From: Castanea sativa
Lineage: Eukaryota > Streptophyta > Magnoliopsida > Fagales > Fagaceae
Direction: 5' to 3'
DNA: 64,000 bases
Assembly (NCBI RefSeq): GCF_040712315.1
Contig: NC_134016.1
Coordinates: 27,103,503-27,167,502, forward strand
Shown: positions 12,363 to 24,198 of the stretch, one piece after another
Position numbering within the stretch: the first letter of the stretch is position 1
Layout of the letters: every line of letters begins with the position of its first letter
Notes under the pieces: generated by a model
Told to the model about the DNA's origin: nothing
The model's database searches: none
Seen by the model: the letters and a program-made list of their open reading frames with translations, nothing else
Translations under genes and position numbers: made by a program

Positions 12363-12470
12363 TACCGGTATTGGCCGGTATTGCTCGAAATTGGCCGGTA
12401 TATGGCCGGTATTTAAACCGGTACAAAACGTTGGCATTTCGATATCGGTGTACAAACCGGTATGGTATCG
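12363..12470. repeat. CCGGTA motif cluster
   Basis: Six CCGGTA motifs occur in about 100 bases, several as TTGGCCGGTAT. A related fragment (ACCGGTGTACCG) lies at 12019-12030, directly against the CACTA end. The open frame across the cluster is only a reading of this repeat. Confidence 0.7.
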
Positions 12471-12472
12471 AC

Positions 12473-12563
12473 TACCTTGATTATAATATCAGGTTTAATT
12501 TAGACATGTGCCTTTTAAAAATAAATTACATGTACCTTGATTATAATAGCAGGTTTAATTTAG
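12473..12563. repeat. 60-bp tandem duplication
   Basis: ACCTTGATTATAATATCAGG at about 12473 recurs 60 bases later with one change, followed in both cases by TTTAATTTAG. From 12564 to 12888 I see no gene or further repeat. Confidence 0.75.
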
Positions 12564-12893
12564 TGAAAATTTATGATATTTAAACATTATGACCAGCTAG
12601 CTTGGTCGGCCTTACCCAAATGCTCTTTGGGGTGGATTGAAGTCTTTCTTTAGGCCTGCTAGGCTCATCCATAATTTTGAATTTCATATGAAATTTTGAT
12701 TATATTTTGCATTCTCAAATTTTTATGGCATTGGTTGAAATCAATATCATTTTTATTATCACTCGTTGCAAGGCAACACATTCTTTAACATATCATCTTG
12801 AGTGGGTTATAAGAAACTAAGGTCCTTCCTTGGAACCTCTATTATTTTTTGTGATACCCACATTGTCCTTTCCATCTAAGTAGTGATAGACCA

Positions 12894-14940
12894 AGAATGT
12901 ATTGATCCCTTGTGAAATATTAATTGATTAATTAGCCAAATTTATTAATTAATCATATTAACATGCAATGTACGTGGTAGCACAAACAAATCACCAAATA
13001 ACTGAATATGCAGCGAAAATTAAATGACACGGTGATTTGTTTACGAATGGGGAAAACCTACACGGCAAAAACTCCACCGGGTGATTTTAAGCTCACCACT
13101 CTCGATAATTCACTATTATCACAACAAGCGGTTACAATGAAAGGAATCCCAGTACCTTCTACCAACCTACAGTTGAACTATTACCCCAATACCCAATTGG
13201 ACTTGTTCTGTATTGACAATCTCTCCTTGTATTGCACGGCTCCCAGTACATGACTAATCAAAAGATGCACGGATCCTAGCACGTGATTTGATCACCAACT
13301 TGAGAAGGATGTTGGCTGCAAAGTTCTTCTATTCATCACACGATGAAGATTACGAAGTTGCTTGGTCACAAAACCCTACGGTGTACAAACACAACAGCTT
13401 CTTCAAGAGAAAGATGAACTAGGGCAAACTTTGTCTCCGATCACAATTTGCATGACCAAAATTTTGTTCTACACTTGTGCAACTTGTGTCACCTTTGACG
13501 GCCTTCAAAATAATCCTTATATATGTTTAGGATTGTGAGAAAAGAAAGCCTAAAACATACTCATGGATTTGATAAAAAACAGCTCTGAAAAACTGAGTTT
13601 CATAAACCTCAATAGATAGCCATCTATCGAGATAGCTGTCGAGCCACGGGCTTCAACACCTTTTAAACCTCAATAGATACTAGCTGTTGAGATTTAAAAT
13701 CCAGCACTTTCTTACTTGATTCTTGGACAGACTTGCATGGCTTTAATATTTTGTTGTGGACATATTTTTATGCAATTGACATATCCTTTGACAAAATGCA
13801 CTTTACTTGTATTTGGGTATATCTAAATAGGTTCAAGATAATCATTACAAGTGGTTAAATTGAAGACATGAAGATTACTCAAGAACTGCTCAAGAAAAGT
13901 GCAAATTTGCGAGTCTCAACACCTCCTCGACAGAAGCTCGATCTGTCGAGATTCATTAAAGCTCAACAGATGTCTTGATCTATCGAGCTTATGGGATTCA
14001 ATCTATAGCCAGCAACATTTTTATTCTAAAAGGCTATTTGTTTATGGGTTTGTATAATTCTTATTGGACTAGGAAAGCTTAAGGTTTGTGTAAACCTATT
14101 TGGAATAGGAGAGCCCATTAAGCTCCTATTTAAAGGAGGTGGAAAAAGAAAAACCTAGCCCTAGAGAGCTTTATAAGGTTTTCTTTTTTGAAACCCTAGC
14201 CTCCTTCTACAGAAGAGAGTTTTTGTTGCGTTTCTTGTATGCCTTTGGGTTCTGTAACCAAGCAAAGTCTCTTGCACCAATATTGAAGATCTTATTGGTG
14301 TTTCTATGTGAAGCTGCTGCAAATCAACTACAACAATCAAAGGGTTGCTGTGGAGTTAGTCATGTACTGGGATTTGTGCAAAGGAGTAAGCCGCGTACTG
14401 GGATCCGCGCATCAAATTGGTTAGTCACGTATTGGGAGCCATGCATCAAAAGGAGAGATTGTCACTACAGAACAAGTTCAATTGTGTATTGGGGTAAGGG
14501 TTCAACTGTAGGTTGCTATAAGGTACTGAGATTCTTTTACTTGTATCCGCTTGTTTTGATAATAGTGGATTCTCGGGAATGGTGACCTTAAAATCACCCG
14601 GTGGGGTTTTTGCCTTAGAGGTTTTCCCTATTCGTAAACAAATCACCATGTCAATTTATTTTCTATTGCATTTTAGTTTATTGGTGATTTGTTTGTGTTA
14701 CCATGCATTTGCATGTTAAATTGGTTAATTAATTGAACTTGGCTAATTAATTAATTAATCCATCACAAGGGGTCAATACATCGTTGCCCTATCACATTTG
14801 AACTTGAAACCTTGTTCCTTGAGGTATTAAACACATCCTAGATTTACCTAATTACAAGTAAAGTGCGTTTTGTCAAAAGATTAGCCAATTACATAAAATG
14901 TTGACATATGTTCCTAACATGAATCACATATGTCCTAGCA
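12894..14940 (-). repeat. 3' LTR of A1, interrupted by a nested LTR
   Basis: LTR sequence lies at 12894-13751 and 14795-14940. It matches the 5' LTR at 21350-22292, which has an ~80-bp deletion around 21595. A TATA-like TATATAAGG (minus, 13515-13523) lies about 90 bases downstream of an ATCGAG/TCGAT-rich block (13609-13700). Confidence 0.88.
13752..14794 (+). repeat. Solo LTR of the A family nested in the A1 3' LTR in opposite orientation
   Basis: It starts TGTTGTGGACATATT and ends CCCTATCA. The flanks are TATTT (13747-13751) and CATTT (14795-14799), a target duplication with one mismatch. A TATA-like CTATTTAAAGG near 14118 lies downstream of an ATCGAG-type block (13913-14002). The frame at 14446-14649 (minus) is the counterpart of that at 13008-13253 in the host LTR; both are LTR sequence, not genes. 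Confidence 0.82.
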
Positions 14941-14954
14941 ATCTCTCCCTTTGG
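14941..14954 (-). other. Polypurine tract of A1
   Basis: The minus strand reads CCAAAGGGAGAGAT directly against the 3' LTR (TGCTAGGACATATG). This is the expected plus-strand priming site. From 14955 to 15321 the element's 3' non-coding sequence has no ORF I can support. Confidence 0.8.
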
Positions 14955-15321
14955 AAATTCGTGACAAAACCACAACAAACAAATGAACATATGAGAGAAG
15001 TTATAAATCACTCAACTCATACTCACTTGTTAAGTACAGTAAAATCTATCCTAACACTTGAAAAACTATAATAACAACCTCAAATGTATATATATCAACA
15101 AGTACAAGGTTTGCTATCACAACATGATCACAAGATCTAAGGTACATGAACAATGTATCTAAAATAGAGAGAAAAGAAAAAGATACAAAAGTCCTCACTA
15201 CATCCCTCAAAATATGAACACTCCTCATATCTCCTAAACTAACCCTCCCCCAATGAGTATGACTACTCTAATCTCAAAACTACTCCCCCTTTTTGTCACG
15301 AGTGGCAAAGAGGTAAGTACA

Positions 15322-16170
15322 TCAAGTAGACATCTTATCATCACTAGGCGAGCTAGCATCATCATCCTCATCAGCATCATCACCGCTGGAGCAATCATCA
15401 CTGTCATCCTCTGATGCCGGTGGACATGGAGAAGTAGCAACCGTGAAAGCACCCATGACAGCCTGTTGTCGTGCGATACGACCAACACGGGTATTCACCT
15501 GACACAACTCATCACTGAGTGTGTCAAGGCGAGCATCAATGCGCACAAGCTGTGCCATGATGGCCTCAAGTGTCACTCTACTCACTGAAGACGAAGGAGC
15601 GGAGGTGGATGGAGCGTTAGAAGTTGGAGGAGCGGCCATCTCGGTCTGAGTCCGCCTCAAGTGAAGCTATGCAAAACTCCGCTTAACGGTAGTGGCATCA
15701 ATGGCACACATGAATGTGAAGTGGGGAGACTCAGGATAGGAGACAGAAAAATGACGAAGGAGCCGCATGATAGCCAAAGGAAAAATGAGCTTATCACGGG
15801 TCGTCGTATGCTTATAGATATCTATAAAGGAGAGTATAAAGTGAGAAGGGAAGTCAATCGAAAGATCCTCAATGAGGGATAACAAAAACAAGCACGAGGC
15901 TCTGTGATAGTATTATAGTGAGACAATGGATGGAGAACGAATGTCATCACCATGTTCAGGAATCTCGAACCTTTAGCAAAGGCCGAGCAAGGGGTGTTTT
16001 GACAGTCACCCTAAGAAGAAGGTGTCTTACTAAATAGAGACAAGAGTTCGTCTTTGGACACTGTCGTCAGACACTCATAGTTAGGGTAATTAGGATGCGC
16101 TACCCTAGGAATGTGTAGTACCTAGGATACAATACCCAGAGTAACTACCATGCGTATACCCCGAATGCGA
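15322..16170 (-). pseudogene. A1 ORF2: degenerate 'putative plant transposon protein'-like ORF
   Basis: Read on the minus strand across several frames. Recognisable segments are an N-terminal part with VAHPNYPNYECL and VSKDELLSLF (about 16100-16030), FAKGSRFLNMVMTF (about 15970), LLSLIEDLSIDFPSHFI (15880-15830) and TRDKLIFPLAIMRLL. The tail has VTLEAIMAQLVRIDARLDTL and VNTRVGRIARQQA, ending in an acidic Ser/Asp stretch at 15322. The same order is present in A2, so it was a real ORF in the ancestor. The pattern fits the Pfam 'putative plant transposon protein' domain (PF20167 by memory); molecular function is unknown. At least two frame changes and in-frame stops break it, and the N-terminal third present in A2 is deleted here. 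Confidence 0.68.
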
Positions 16171-16370
16171 GTGACAAACTGGGGTATAGAATAATAGAAT
16201 CCAATAATAGAATGAGTGAAAAAGATCATACCGAATAAAAAGAAGATGATTTTTAGGTCGAAAATCTCTTGGGAATGAAGTTTAGAGTGAGAGAGAGGTG
16301 TTTGGGAGGTGAGAAGGCTAAAAACAATCGAGAGAGATTAAGGAGAATAGATCTGATATCGTGAGGAAAG

Positions 16371-16650
16371 CTTATATAGAAGCTTCATAAATCTGGATCG
16401 ATCTAGAGCTATCGAGAGCTATCGAGCTTTAAAAGGGCATGTTTTAGCTATCAAACCAGCTATCGAGGATTGAACGAGAGGTTTTCTCAACAATGAAGCT
16501 CGATGGATCGAGGTAGCTATTGATAAGCTATTGAGGAGACAGAAAGTTTCTAGATTGTTTGAACTAGCTATCGAGAGCTATTGAGAATGCGATAAAAAGC
16601 AGCTGAAGGGTCTCGATAGATAGCCTAGCTGTCGAGGGCTATCGAGATTG
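16371..16650 (-). promoter_or_regulatory. Internal promoter-like region of A1 upstream of ORF2
   Basis: On the minus strand an ATCGAG/AGCTATCGAG-rich block (16650-16396) is followed by TATATAAG (16378-16371), then a pyrimidine-rich leader and ORF2. The arrangement copies that of the LTR promoters and is repeated in A2 at the same relative place. Promoter activity is inferred. Confidence 0.5.
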
Positions 16651-17724
16651 CTTAAAAATAGTTTTTCAAGGAAGAGAAAAACACAGATATAAATGCAATC
16701 AAGCATGCTACTCAACCAAGGATCCAAACAACATTTTAAACTCTCAAAATCATCTCTCAAGAAAACATAGATCCATAAACAAACACACACTAAACAAGTC
16801 TAACCAATTTTATATTTCAAAAACAAGTTAAGATAGTTTAGTGAGCATACATTAACACATGTATTCCTTGAGATGACCAAATCATACTATACCTACACAT
16901 GTATCAAAAGTAGCAAAGAATATTGCGTGTTGTGTGTGAAAAACATTACAAGATTGCATAAGTGTCTACACGTTACGACGATTTGAGATATGCAAAAATC
17001 ACTTTAACTCACACACAATCATAACTATTTGATGAGGACTATCACCTTTAAGGTACATCCTATAACTCCCACATCTCCTAGAATACACGCTTGCAATCAT
17101 ATATAAAACATTTTGATCTTTTTCCTTTTATTTTTCTTTACATATTTTTCTTTTATTAAGCATATCATGCATGGGCATATAAGAGAGAGAAAAGAAATAC
17201 CTAATTATATTAAGCTTTTTGACATTGCACTTTTGCTATGCTGAAGCATACAGATGTCATTTCATGATTGGCGGACAACAATGGTGAGATAGTTATTTAT
17301 GCCTTTCTCTTAGGATTTTCTAGTCGTTCCCGTCGAAAAGAGTAATACGAGTGTTAAGTACAAGAGATCACTTAACCTTACTCATCACAAACACGAGTCA
17401 CAAAACTCACTTGCTTAGTTATGCATAGAGATGTTCATCTAAGTTACAAAAGATACAAAGTTTAGAAAGCTTAGTTTCATTGGCCATTCAAGGTACACAA
17501 ATACTAATGTACACAAACACACACTGTTTTTGTATTTTTCTAATTTTTCAATTTTTTTTTTAAATTTTTATGAATGAAAAAAAAAATGAAACTGAAAAAA
17601 AACCAAACAAAAACATGTCAAATAAAGCAATGCATAAAAACCAGACTATCTCAAAATAAGAAAGCAAAACACACAAGTAATGCAAACACAACAAAAAGAG
17701 GGACAAAAAGAGAAAAAGTGACAA
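16651..17724. other. Non-coding stretch between gag and ORF2 in A1
   Basis: AT-rich, without an ORF I can support, but several blocks are conserved in A2 (around 27790-28640). One is TTTTGCTATGCTGAAGCATA near 17231, another a run with TGATTGGCGGAC and TTTTTGTATTTTT. The plus-strand ORF at 17574-17810 is a poly-lysine reading of an A-rich tract. Confidence 0.6.
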
Positions 17725-18693
17725 TCACTTGGAGCCTTTTTTCTTCCGTACTTTGGAGGATCCTTTCCTTGGAGCAAACCCTTGAACCGGTGGTGAAGGG
17801 GAAGAATTGAAATCATTCAAGTTTGAAAGGAACATGAGGGCTTTGAGTAGATCTCCAAAAGGAGAAAGGGAGGATGCAAGCTGATTCTGGTTTCCCGACG
17901 AAATCATGCTATTGCTTTGTTGAGTGGCTAACCACTTATAGCAATTAGGCCAAGTATGTCCAGCTATGCCACAGTGATGACAGAGATGCTGCTTCTTCTC
18001 TTTAGACTTTTGAGCATTACTCTTCTTAGCCCTAGGGTTTTTGGTTTCTTTCTTAGCCCTAGGGTTTTTGGTTTCTTTCTTAGCAAGTTTAGGGGGTGCT
18101 TCTAAAATAGATGTACCCTTGTCTATGTTCTCACTAGCTATCACAGTTTTAGCATCATTATTCTCAGATTCAATATTATTAGTAGGAGAAACAAAAATAG
18201 TAGTACTAGAAGAAGCAATAATAGGAGAAGAGAAATCATACACTAAACCAGTTCGATCAGAGCTAGATTTCTGCATACTGAGCATCTCATCAAGCTTTGC
18301 ACTTGAGGTCATTTGCAACTGAGCTCTAACTTGGAACAGTTTTGCCTCAAGCTTCTTGATCTTCTCAGCCAAGAAATTGTTCTCAAATCTCAATGCTCCA
18401 ATAGTTTGATTTGCTTCATCAAACTTTGTGGAGAGTTATTCTCATTTAAGCTCCACATCACTAAGCTTCTTGGTGGCCAACATATACAGCTTCTCATGTT
18501 TTTCTAAGACCTTATATAACTTTGCATAGGCTATGTGGATGTTATCTTGCTCATCCATCTTCTCAAACTTTGATTCCACCAAGTCTTCTTCTTCATCCAC
18601 ATCTTCCACAATCCCCTCAGTAGGAGAGATAGTGGCGGTAAAGGCATTTAGGATTTCGTCATCCTCATTTTCAAAATCATCCTCAGGTTTGGT

Positions 18694-19087
18694 GTCGCTC
18701 AAAGTTGCAACAAGTGCCTTGCTTTTCCCAATAGACTTGAGATAGCTAGGGCGCTCTTATTTCATGTGACCGAAGCCTTGACACCTGAAACACTTGGGTC
18801 CTGAGGGAACAGTGTACTGACCGCTATTCCTAGCATCCTTCTTCCCTTTGTCTTGGCTCTTAGACTAAGAAGAAGTTGATTGCCTTCGGCGTCGCTCAAA
18901 GTTGCGGCAAGTGCATTGCTTTTCCCAATAGACTTGAGATAGGTAGGGCACTCTTATTTCATGTGACAGAAGCCTTGACACCCGAACCATTTGGGTCCTG
19001 AGGGAACAGTGTACTGACCGCCATCTCTAGCATCCTTCTTTCCTTTGTCTTGGCTCTTAGACTGGGAAGAACTTAATTGTCTATGGT
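18694..19087. repeat. 197-bp tandem duplication inside A1 gag
   Basis: GTCGCTCAAAGTTGC at 18694 recurs at 18891, followed by matching sequence through the zinc-knuckle codons and the GACCGCYAT...CTAGCATCCTTCTT stretch. A2 has a single copy (about 31100-31290), so the duplication arose in A1. Confidence 0.88.
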
Positions 19088-19152
19088 CCTTTTTGAAACC
19101 CGTTGCATTGGCATTTTTCATGAATTTCTTGAACTGCTGGGTGATGTAGGAC

Positions 19153-20574
19153 TGTTAGAATTAGTGCCCTTAAATCCTATTATATAATGCTATGTAAGAT
19201 ATAATGTATGACATTATGAATAAAATTGTGTATGACTTAATATTGTGATTAATAAAGTTGTTTTATTATTATCTAAAATAATGGTAACATGAATATGAGA
19301 CATTATCATATAGTCCATGAAATGCATAATATGTGAAAAGTCATAGAAGATATAAATCACAAGTTCTTTGTAAACTCAGAATTTTAGTTAGTAGTCAGTG
19401 ATGAAATTGGGCATTTCATTTGCGAAAATTATAACATATCAACTAAGATGATTTGTCTTAATCATGGAAATGGAGATTTCTAGTTGGTATTTTGATATGT
19501 TTTAAGAGTTAAAACATATTAAACTGGACCGCTGTGAGGTTTATTATTCTCCTAGCGACTATCAAATGAATAATAAATTCACGACTTCTATTTACATGAA
19601 CTCTTAATCCTGAGAGGATAATGGACCTGATCATGAGGTGTAGGTTGCTTTGATATATCAGGAGTGAGAACTAATGTAACGGTCAAAATCGCAGTATGTT
19701 GAGCAGCCACATTTAGTGTTGATGGAACATATATTCTCAAGATGGAATTCATAGTTTCTTAACGGAGATATAAAATATTCCCTTGAGATAAGTTTAATGG
19801 GTTCAGTTATTCAGAGTGTTAGGCCTAACCACTTTGGTAAGAAGTTACTTAAGTATATATTTATGAAATTGGATTTCATAAATATATGTTGAATAATTTT
19901 AAAGGATTAAACCGGGTACTCAAGGATAAGATGTAGTAATTTACAAAGTGGCAGTCTACATTTATGATTTTGTATTACTACGAATATTTTATGAAGGGGT
20001 TCCATGTATAATAAAGTCTTCGGATATAATTTATAAATAAGTCCTAGAGTGCAACTATATTTATATACTGGTATTAAATATAGTTAATGGTAACTTTGGA
20101 CTTGTTAAGAGTTGACAGAAAAGCCCAAAGCCCATTGGAGCTAGTATCTTATTGGTCCCTTTTGGTCCCACCCCAAGCCACATACTAAAGCCCAATTTGA
20201 AAGGCCCAAAAGGCTAGCCCAATTAGATAATTAGTTATAAGGAGAGAAACATACAGAATTTTAATATATGAAAAAGAGAGACATCATTGTGAAATGGTGT
20301 GTATGTGAGGGTTGGACACTCTCTCTTTCTCCCTTGAACAAAAAGTGATTAAGAGACCACACATCTTGGGCGTAAAGTGGAATTGGAGTGAAGATTAAAA
20401 TTATTCCCAGGTGCTTCCGATCTTTGTTTTGAAATTCACCACACCAAGGTATGCTCTCTTGTTCTTGAATTTTGAAACTTACATAGTGCATGTTATTGAT
20501 TGCGAATGAAGTAGATCCGTTAAATTTCCGTTGTGTATGTTTTGTATGAGGTACAAACCATGATAATTCCTACA
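19153..20574 (+). repeat. Solo LTR of copia family B in A1 gag
   Basis: 1422 bases from TGTTAGAATTAG to ATTCCTACA, flanked by the target duplication AGGAC (19148-19152 and 20575-20579). It is clearly homologous to the LTRs of B1 (43817-45240). A2 has the empty site (GATGTAGGAATTC near 31357). Confidence 0.93.
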
Positions 20575-21335
20575 AGGACTTTATTTTAGAATCTTCATTG
20601 TCAGAAGACTCATTCGGGTCACTGTTCTTGGCCTTTAATGCCTTGCTCTTGCCCTTACCCGACTTGCCAATCCTTGTCAAACCTAACTCATAGGTCTGCA
20701 AATTTCCAACAAGCTCTGTCAAAGGAATCTTGTTAATATCCTTTGATTCCTAAATAACGGTGACTTTGGCGTGAAATCTCTTGGGCAAAGATCTGAGCAC
20801 CTTTTTCAGAATCTTGGGTTTAGGAATGGTTTCTCCAAGATTGAAAGCTGAGTTCACTATGTCCTTGAGCCTGGCATAGAAATCATCAAATGACTCATCC
20901 TCCTTCATCTTGATTTCTTTGAAGCTAGTAGTGAGCCTCTAAAGCTTCGAATCCTTGACAGCCTTAGTTACTTCATAGGTTATTTGGAGAATGGCCCATG
21001 CTTCCTTTGCAGTTTCAGTGGAGGATATCTTCTTAAACTCCTCATTTGTGACCGCACTGAATAAAGCATTCAATGCCCTGCTGTTGAAGTTTTCCACCTT
21101 GATCTTTGCATCATCCCAATCGGCCGGCACTTCCTACGGCTTGGTCCAGCTTATCTCCACAGCTTGCCACACTTTCTCATCTAAAGATTGCAAGAAAGCT
21201 CTCATGCATACTTTACAGTATGCATAGTTAGTACCATCAAATAAATGAGGTACAATGAGTGACTGTCCTCTATCCACGACAAACAGGGGTCAATGGATCA
21301 CACAGCAAAGATTAAAACCTAATCAGAGTGTGCTT

Positions 21336-21347
21336 GTTCTGATACCA
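21336..21347 (-). promoter_or_regulatory. Primer binding site of A1
   Basis: The minus strand reads TGGTATCAGAAC, matching the initiator tRNA-Met type site except near its end. It is two bases from the 5' LTR. Confidence 0.85.
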
Positions 21348-21349
21348 CT

Positions 21350-22292
21350 TAATAGGCCAAGAATGTATTAACCCCTTGTGAAATATTAATTGATTAATTA
21401 GCCAAGTTTATTAATTAATCAGATTAACATGCAATGTACATGGCAGCACAACAAATCATCAAATAACTGAATATGCAACAGAAATTAAATGACACGGTGA
21501 TTTGTTTATGAATGGGGAAAATCTACATGGCAAAAACCCTACCGGGTGATTTTAAGGTTACCACTTCCGAGAATTCACTATTATCACAACAAACCTACCA
21601 GTACTTCTATAGTGACAATCTTTCCTTGTATTGCACGGCTCCCAGTACGTAACTAACCAAAAGATGCGCGGGTCTCAGTACGCGACTTGATCACCAACTT
21701 GAGAAGGATGTTAGCTGCAAAGCTCTTCTGTTCATCACACGATGAATATCACGAAGTTACTTGGTCACAAAACCCTACGATGTACAAACATAGCAGCTTC
21801 TTCAAGAAAAAGGTGAACTAGGGCAAACTCTGCCTCCAGTCACAATTTGCATGAACAAAACTTTGCTCTACACTCATGCAACTTGTGTCACCTTTGATGG
21901 CCCTCAAAATAATCCTTATATATGTTTAAGGTTTTGAGAAAAGAAAGCCTAAACACATACTCACAGATTGGATGAAAAACAGCTTTGAAAAACTGAGTTT
22001 CATAAACCTTGATGGATAGCCATTTATCGAGATAGCTGTCGAGCCACGAGCTTCAGCACATTTTAAACCTCGATAGATACTAGCTGTCGAGATTTAAAAT
22101 CCAGCACTTTCTTACTTGATTCTTTGACAGACTTGCATGGCTTTAACACTTGAACTTGAAACCTTATTCCTTGAGGTATTAAACACATCCTAGATCTACC
22201 CAATTACAAGTAAAGTGTGTTTTGTCAAAAGATTAGCCAATTACATAAAATGTTGACATATGTTCCTAACATGAATCACATATGTCCTAACA
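21350..22292 (-). repeat. 5' LTR of A1
   Basis: 943 bases. The inner edge has TA where TG is expected; the outer edge is TGTTAGGACATATG on the minus strand. TATATAAGG lies at 21914-21922 (minus) with an ATCGAG-type block upstream (22006-22100). A ~80-bp segment present in the 3' LTR is missing. Confidence 0.9.
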
Positions 22293-22297
22293 AGTAG

Positions 22298-22837
22298 GAT
22301 ACAGGTTTATGCTTAAAAATATAGATGAATGGTTGAGAACTTGAGATTATAACAATTGAAAGGAAATTTCAAGTCATTGAAAGTACTATACCTCCAAAAA
22401 AATCATGTAAGTATTGTGGAATTATATAGGAAACTAATAAAGACATTTTGGAAGATACTTCTTACGTCTTCACCTATTTATCATCAAAGCTATGTCATTC
22501 TTACCTCTATAATTTTTTTAGAACATGTTATAACCTACTATAATTATAAAGAGCAAGTTGCTAGTGTGATTGCACAGATAATATTGTAATGTTTTATATA
22601 AGATGATTTTGGAGAATATTGTACATATATTATAGCATAATTATTATAAAACTTTGTGAGCTATGAGTTTATCATAAGAAGCAACCAAACAACAAAACAA
22701 AACAAAATTACACATAGGGGTTTTGGAGTCTTAATGGTGATGGCAGGTCAGCTTGACGATGGTGGCGGCTTCTTGGAATCTTCTCCTTCCTTCTCTTACA
22801 AATGTTTTATCAATTTCAAGTCTTTTATTTTGGTAAT
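22298..22837. other. Short unannotated spacer between A1 and A2
   Basis: About 540 bases of AT-rich DNA. The open frame at 22356-22589 has no recognisable motif and I do not call it a gene. Confidence 0.6.
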
Positions 22838-23768
22838 TGTTGACCCCTTGCAAATTAATTAATTACCCAAGTTAATTAATTAGTGAAATTACATGTAATA
22901 GCATGATAGCATAAACAAATTACCAAATAACTAAATGCAGCGGAAATTAAATTTGACGCAGGAGATTTGTTTACGAATGGGAAAAATCATCGAGCCAAAA
23001 CCTCACCGGGTGAATTTAAGGTCACCACTCCCGAGAATCTACTATTATCAATCACAAGTGGTTACAAGTATAAGGAATCTTACCAAACCCTTTGACTTAT
23101 CCTGAAATACCAACCTACAGTTGAACCCTTACCATAATACCCAATTGGACATGTATTGTAGCAGCACTCTCTCCGTTCAGTGCACAAATCCCAGTACGTG
23201 ACTAACCAATGATGCACGGATCCCAATACGTGACTAACTCCACTAACTTGAAGAAGATATTTGGCTGCAAAGTTCTTCAATTCATTAACAATGAAGATCA
23301 GGAAGCTCCTTGGTTACAAAACCCTTGGCGTAAAGATGCAGTAGTTTCTATAGAAAGAATGATGAACTAGATCACTTTTTGCATTCGGTCACACAATGCA
23401 TGCATGACGGCCTTTAAAATAATCCTTATATATGTTTAAGGTTGTGAGAATAGAAACCCTACACAAATACATAAGAATATGCGTGTAATCAGATTTGAAA
23501 AATCTTATTTTGTAATTCTCTACAGATACAGCTTGTGTCGAGCTTCAACATTAAATTAAATCTCGATAGAAAGGATTCTGTCGAGACTTCTGTCGAGCTT
23601 TAATGAACAGCAATTCCTTCACTTGTTTCTTGGTCAGACTTGCATGGCTTTAATACTTAACTTGAACACTTATTTCTTGAAGTACTAAACACATCCTAAA
23701 TCTACCCAATTACAAGTAAAGTGCGTTTTGTCAAAGGATTAGCCAATTACATAAATATGTCCCTAACA
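22838..23768 (-). repeat. 3' LTR of A2
   Basis: It starts at TGTTGACCCCTTGC (plus strand) and ends CCCTAACA. It matches 32132-33075 apart from its first ~20 bases. An ATCGAG-type block lies at 23520-23605. Confidence 0.82.
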
Positions 23769-23783
23769 ATCTCCCTCTTTGGC
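23769..23783 (-). other. Polypurine tract of A2
   Basis: The minus strand reads GCCAAAGAGGGAGAT immediately before the 3' LTR. Confidence 0.8.
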
Positions 23784-24198
23784 AATCTGTGACAAAACTA
23801 CAACAAAACAAATAATCATGAGAGAAGTCTTAAATCACTAAACTCATAACCACTTGTTGTATTACAAAGTAAATCTATCCCTACTACAAACTCTTGAAAA
23901 ACTTTGCAAGAAGAGAGTTCTTAGCAAGATAAACTTTTACAACCTGTCTTCTGAAACACATAAACAAAACTCATCAAGGCATCATGTGTGAAACAGAAAC
24001 AAAGATTGCGTACATAAAGAAACATGTGTATAAAGAGAGAAAAGAAACAACACATGTAGAGATAGGTGAAGAAACACATACATCATCATCATATATATAA
24101 AAATAAAGTACAATGTATGTCATAAACGGTCACAAGACCAATAAACAAGAGGCTAATGTAAAACAAAGAAAGAAGAAAATACATGTAAACCTCACAAC

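Larger units (their letters stand above)
17725..21277 (-). pseudogene. A1 gag pseudogene (UBN2-type capsid, zinc knuckles, coiled coil), split by a solo LTR
   Basis: Along the minus strand: a start region (GTG where A2 has ATG) with FDGTNYAY and LQSLDEKVWQAVEI. Next comes a copia-type UBN2 Gag domain (ALNALFSAVTNEEF, AKEAWAILQITYE). After the inserted LTR (20574-19153) there is a first CCHC knuckle region. Then an acidic segment, a coiled coil (18393-18250, FLAEKIKKLEAKLFQVRAQL), a basic linker and an intact second knuckle CHHCGIAGHTWPNC near 17960. The frame ends KKKGSK-stop at 17725. A ~197-bp tandem duplication (18694-18890 / 18891-19087) doubles the first knuckle, and both copies are damaged (stop after GHMK; CFRC to WFGC in one). 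A 27-bp duplication repeats KKETKNPRA. Several in-frame stops make it non-functional. Confidence 0.85.
12894..22292 (-). mobile_element. Non-autonomous LTR retroelement A1 with gag and a second ORF, no pol
   Basis: A complete minus-strand element flanked by the target duplication AGTAG (12889-12893 and 22293-22297). Order along the minus strand: 5' LTR (22292-21350), primer site, gag pseudogene (21277-17725), non-coding stretch with an internal promoter-like block (16650-16371), ORF2 pseudogene (about 16170-15322), polypurine tract, 3' LTR (14940-12894). It is split by two later insertions: a B-family solo LTR (19153-20574) in gag and an A-family solo LTR (13752-14794) in the 3' LTR. No protease, integrase, RT or RNase H sequence is present. 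Confidence 0.9.

Noticed and set aside
13008..14649. ORFs 13008-13253 (plus) and 14446-14649 (minus) with a shared KTPPGDFK-type peptide
   Set aside because: Both are the same LTR sequence in opposite orientation and antisense to the element's transcription in each case; conservation follows from LTR homology.
17574..17810. Lys-rich plus-strand ORF
   Set aside because: Translation of an A-rich tract in the A1 non-coding region.
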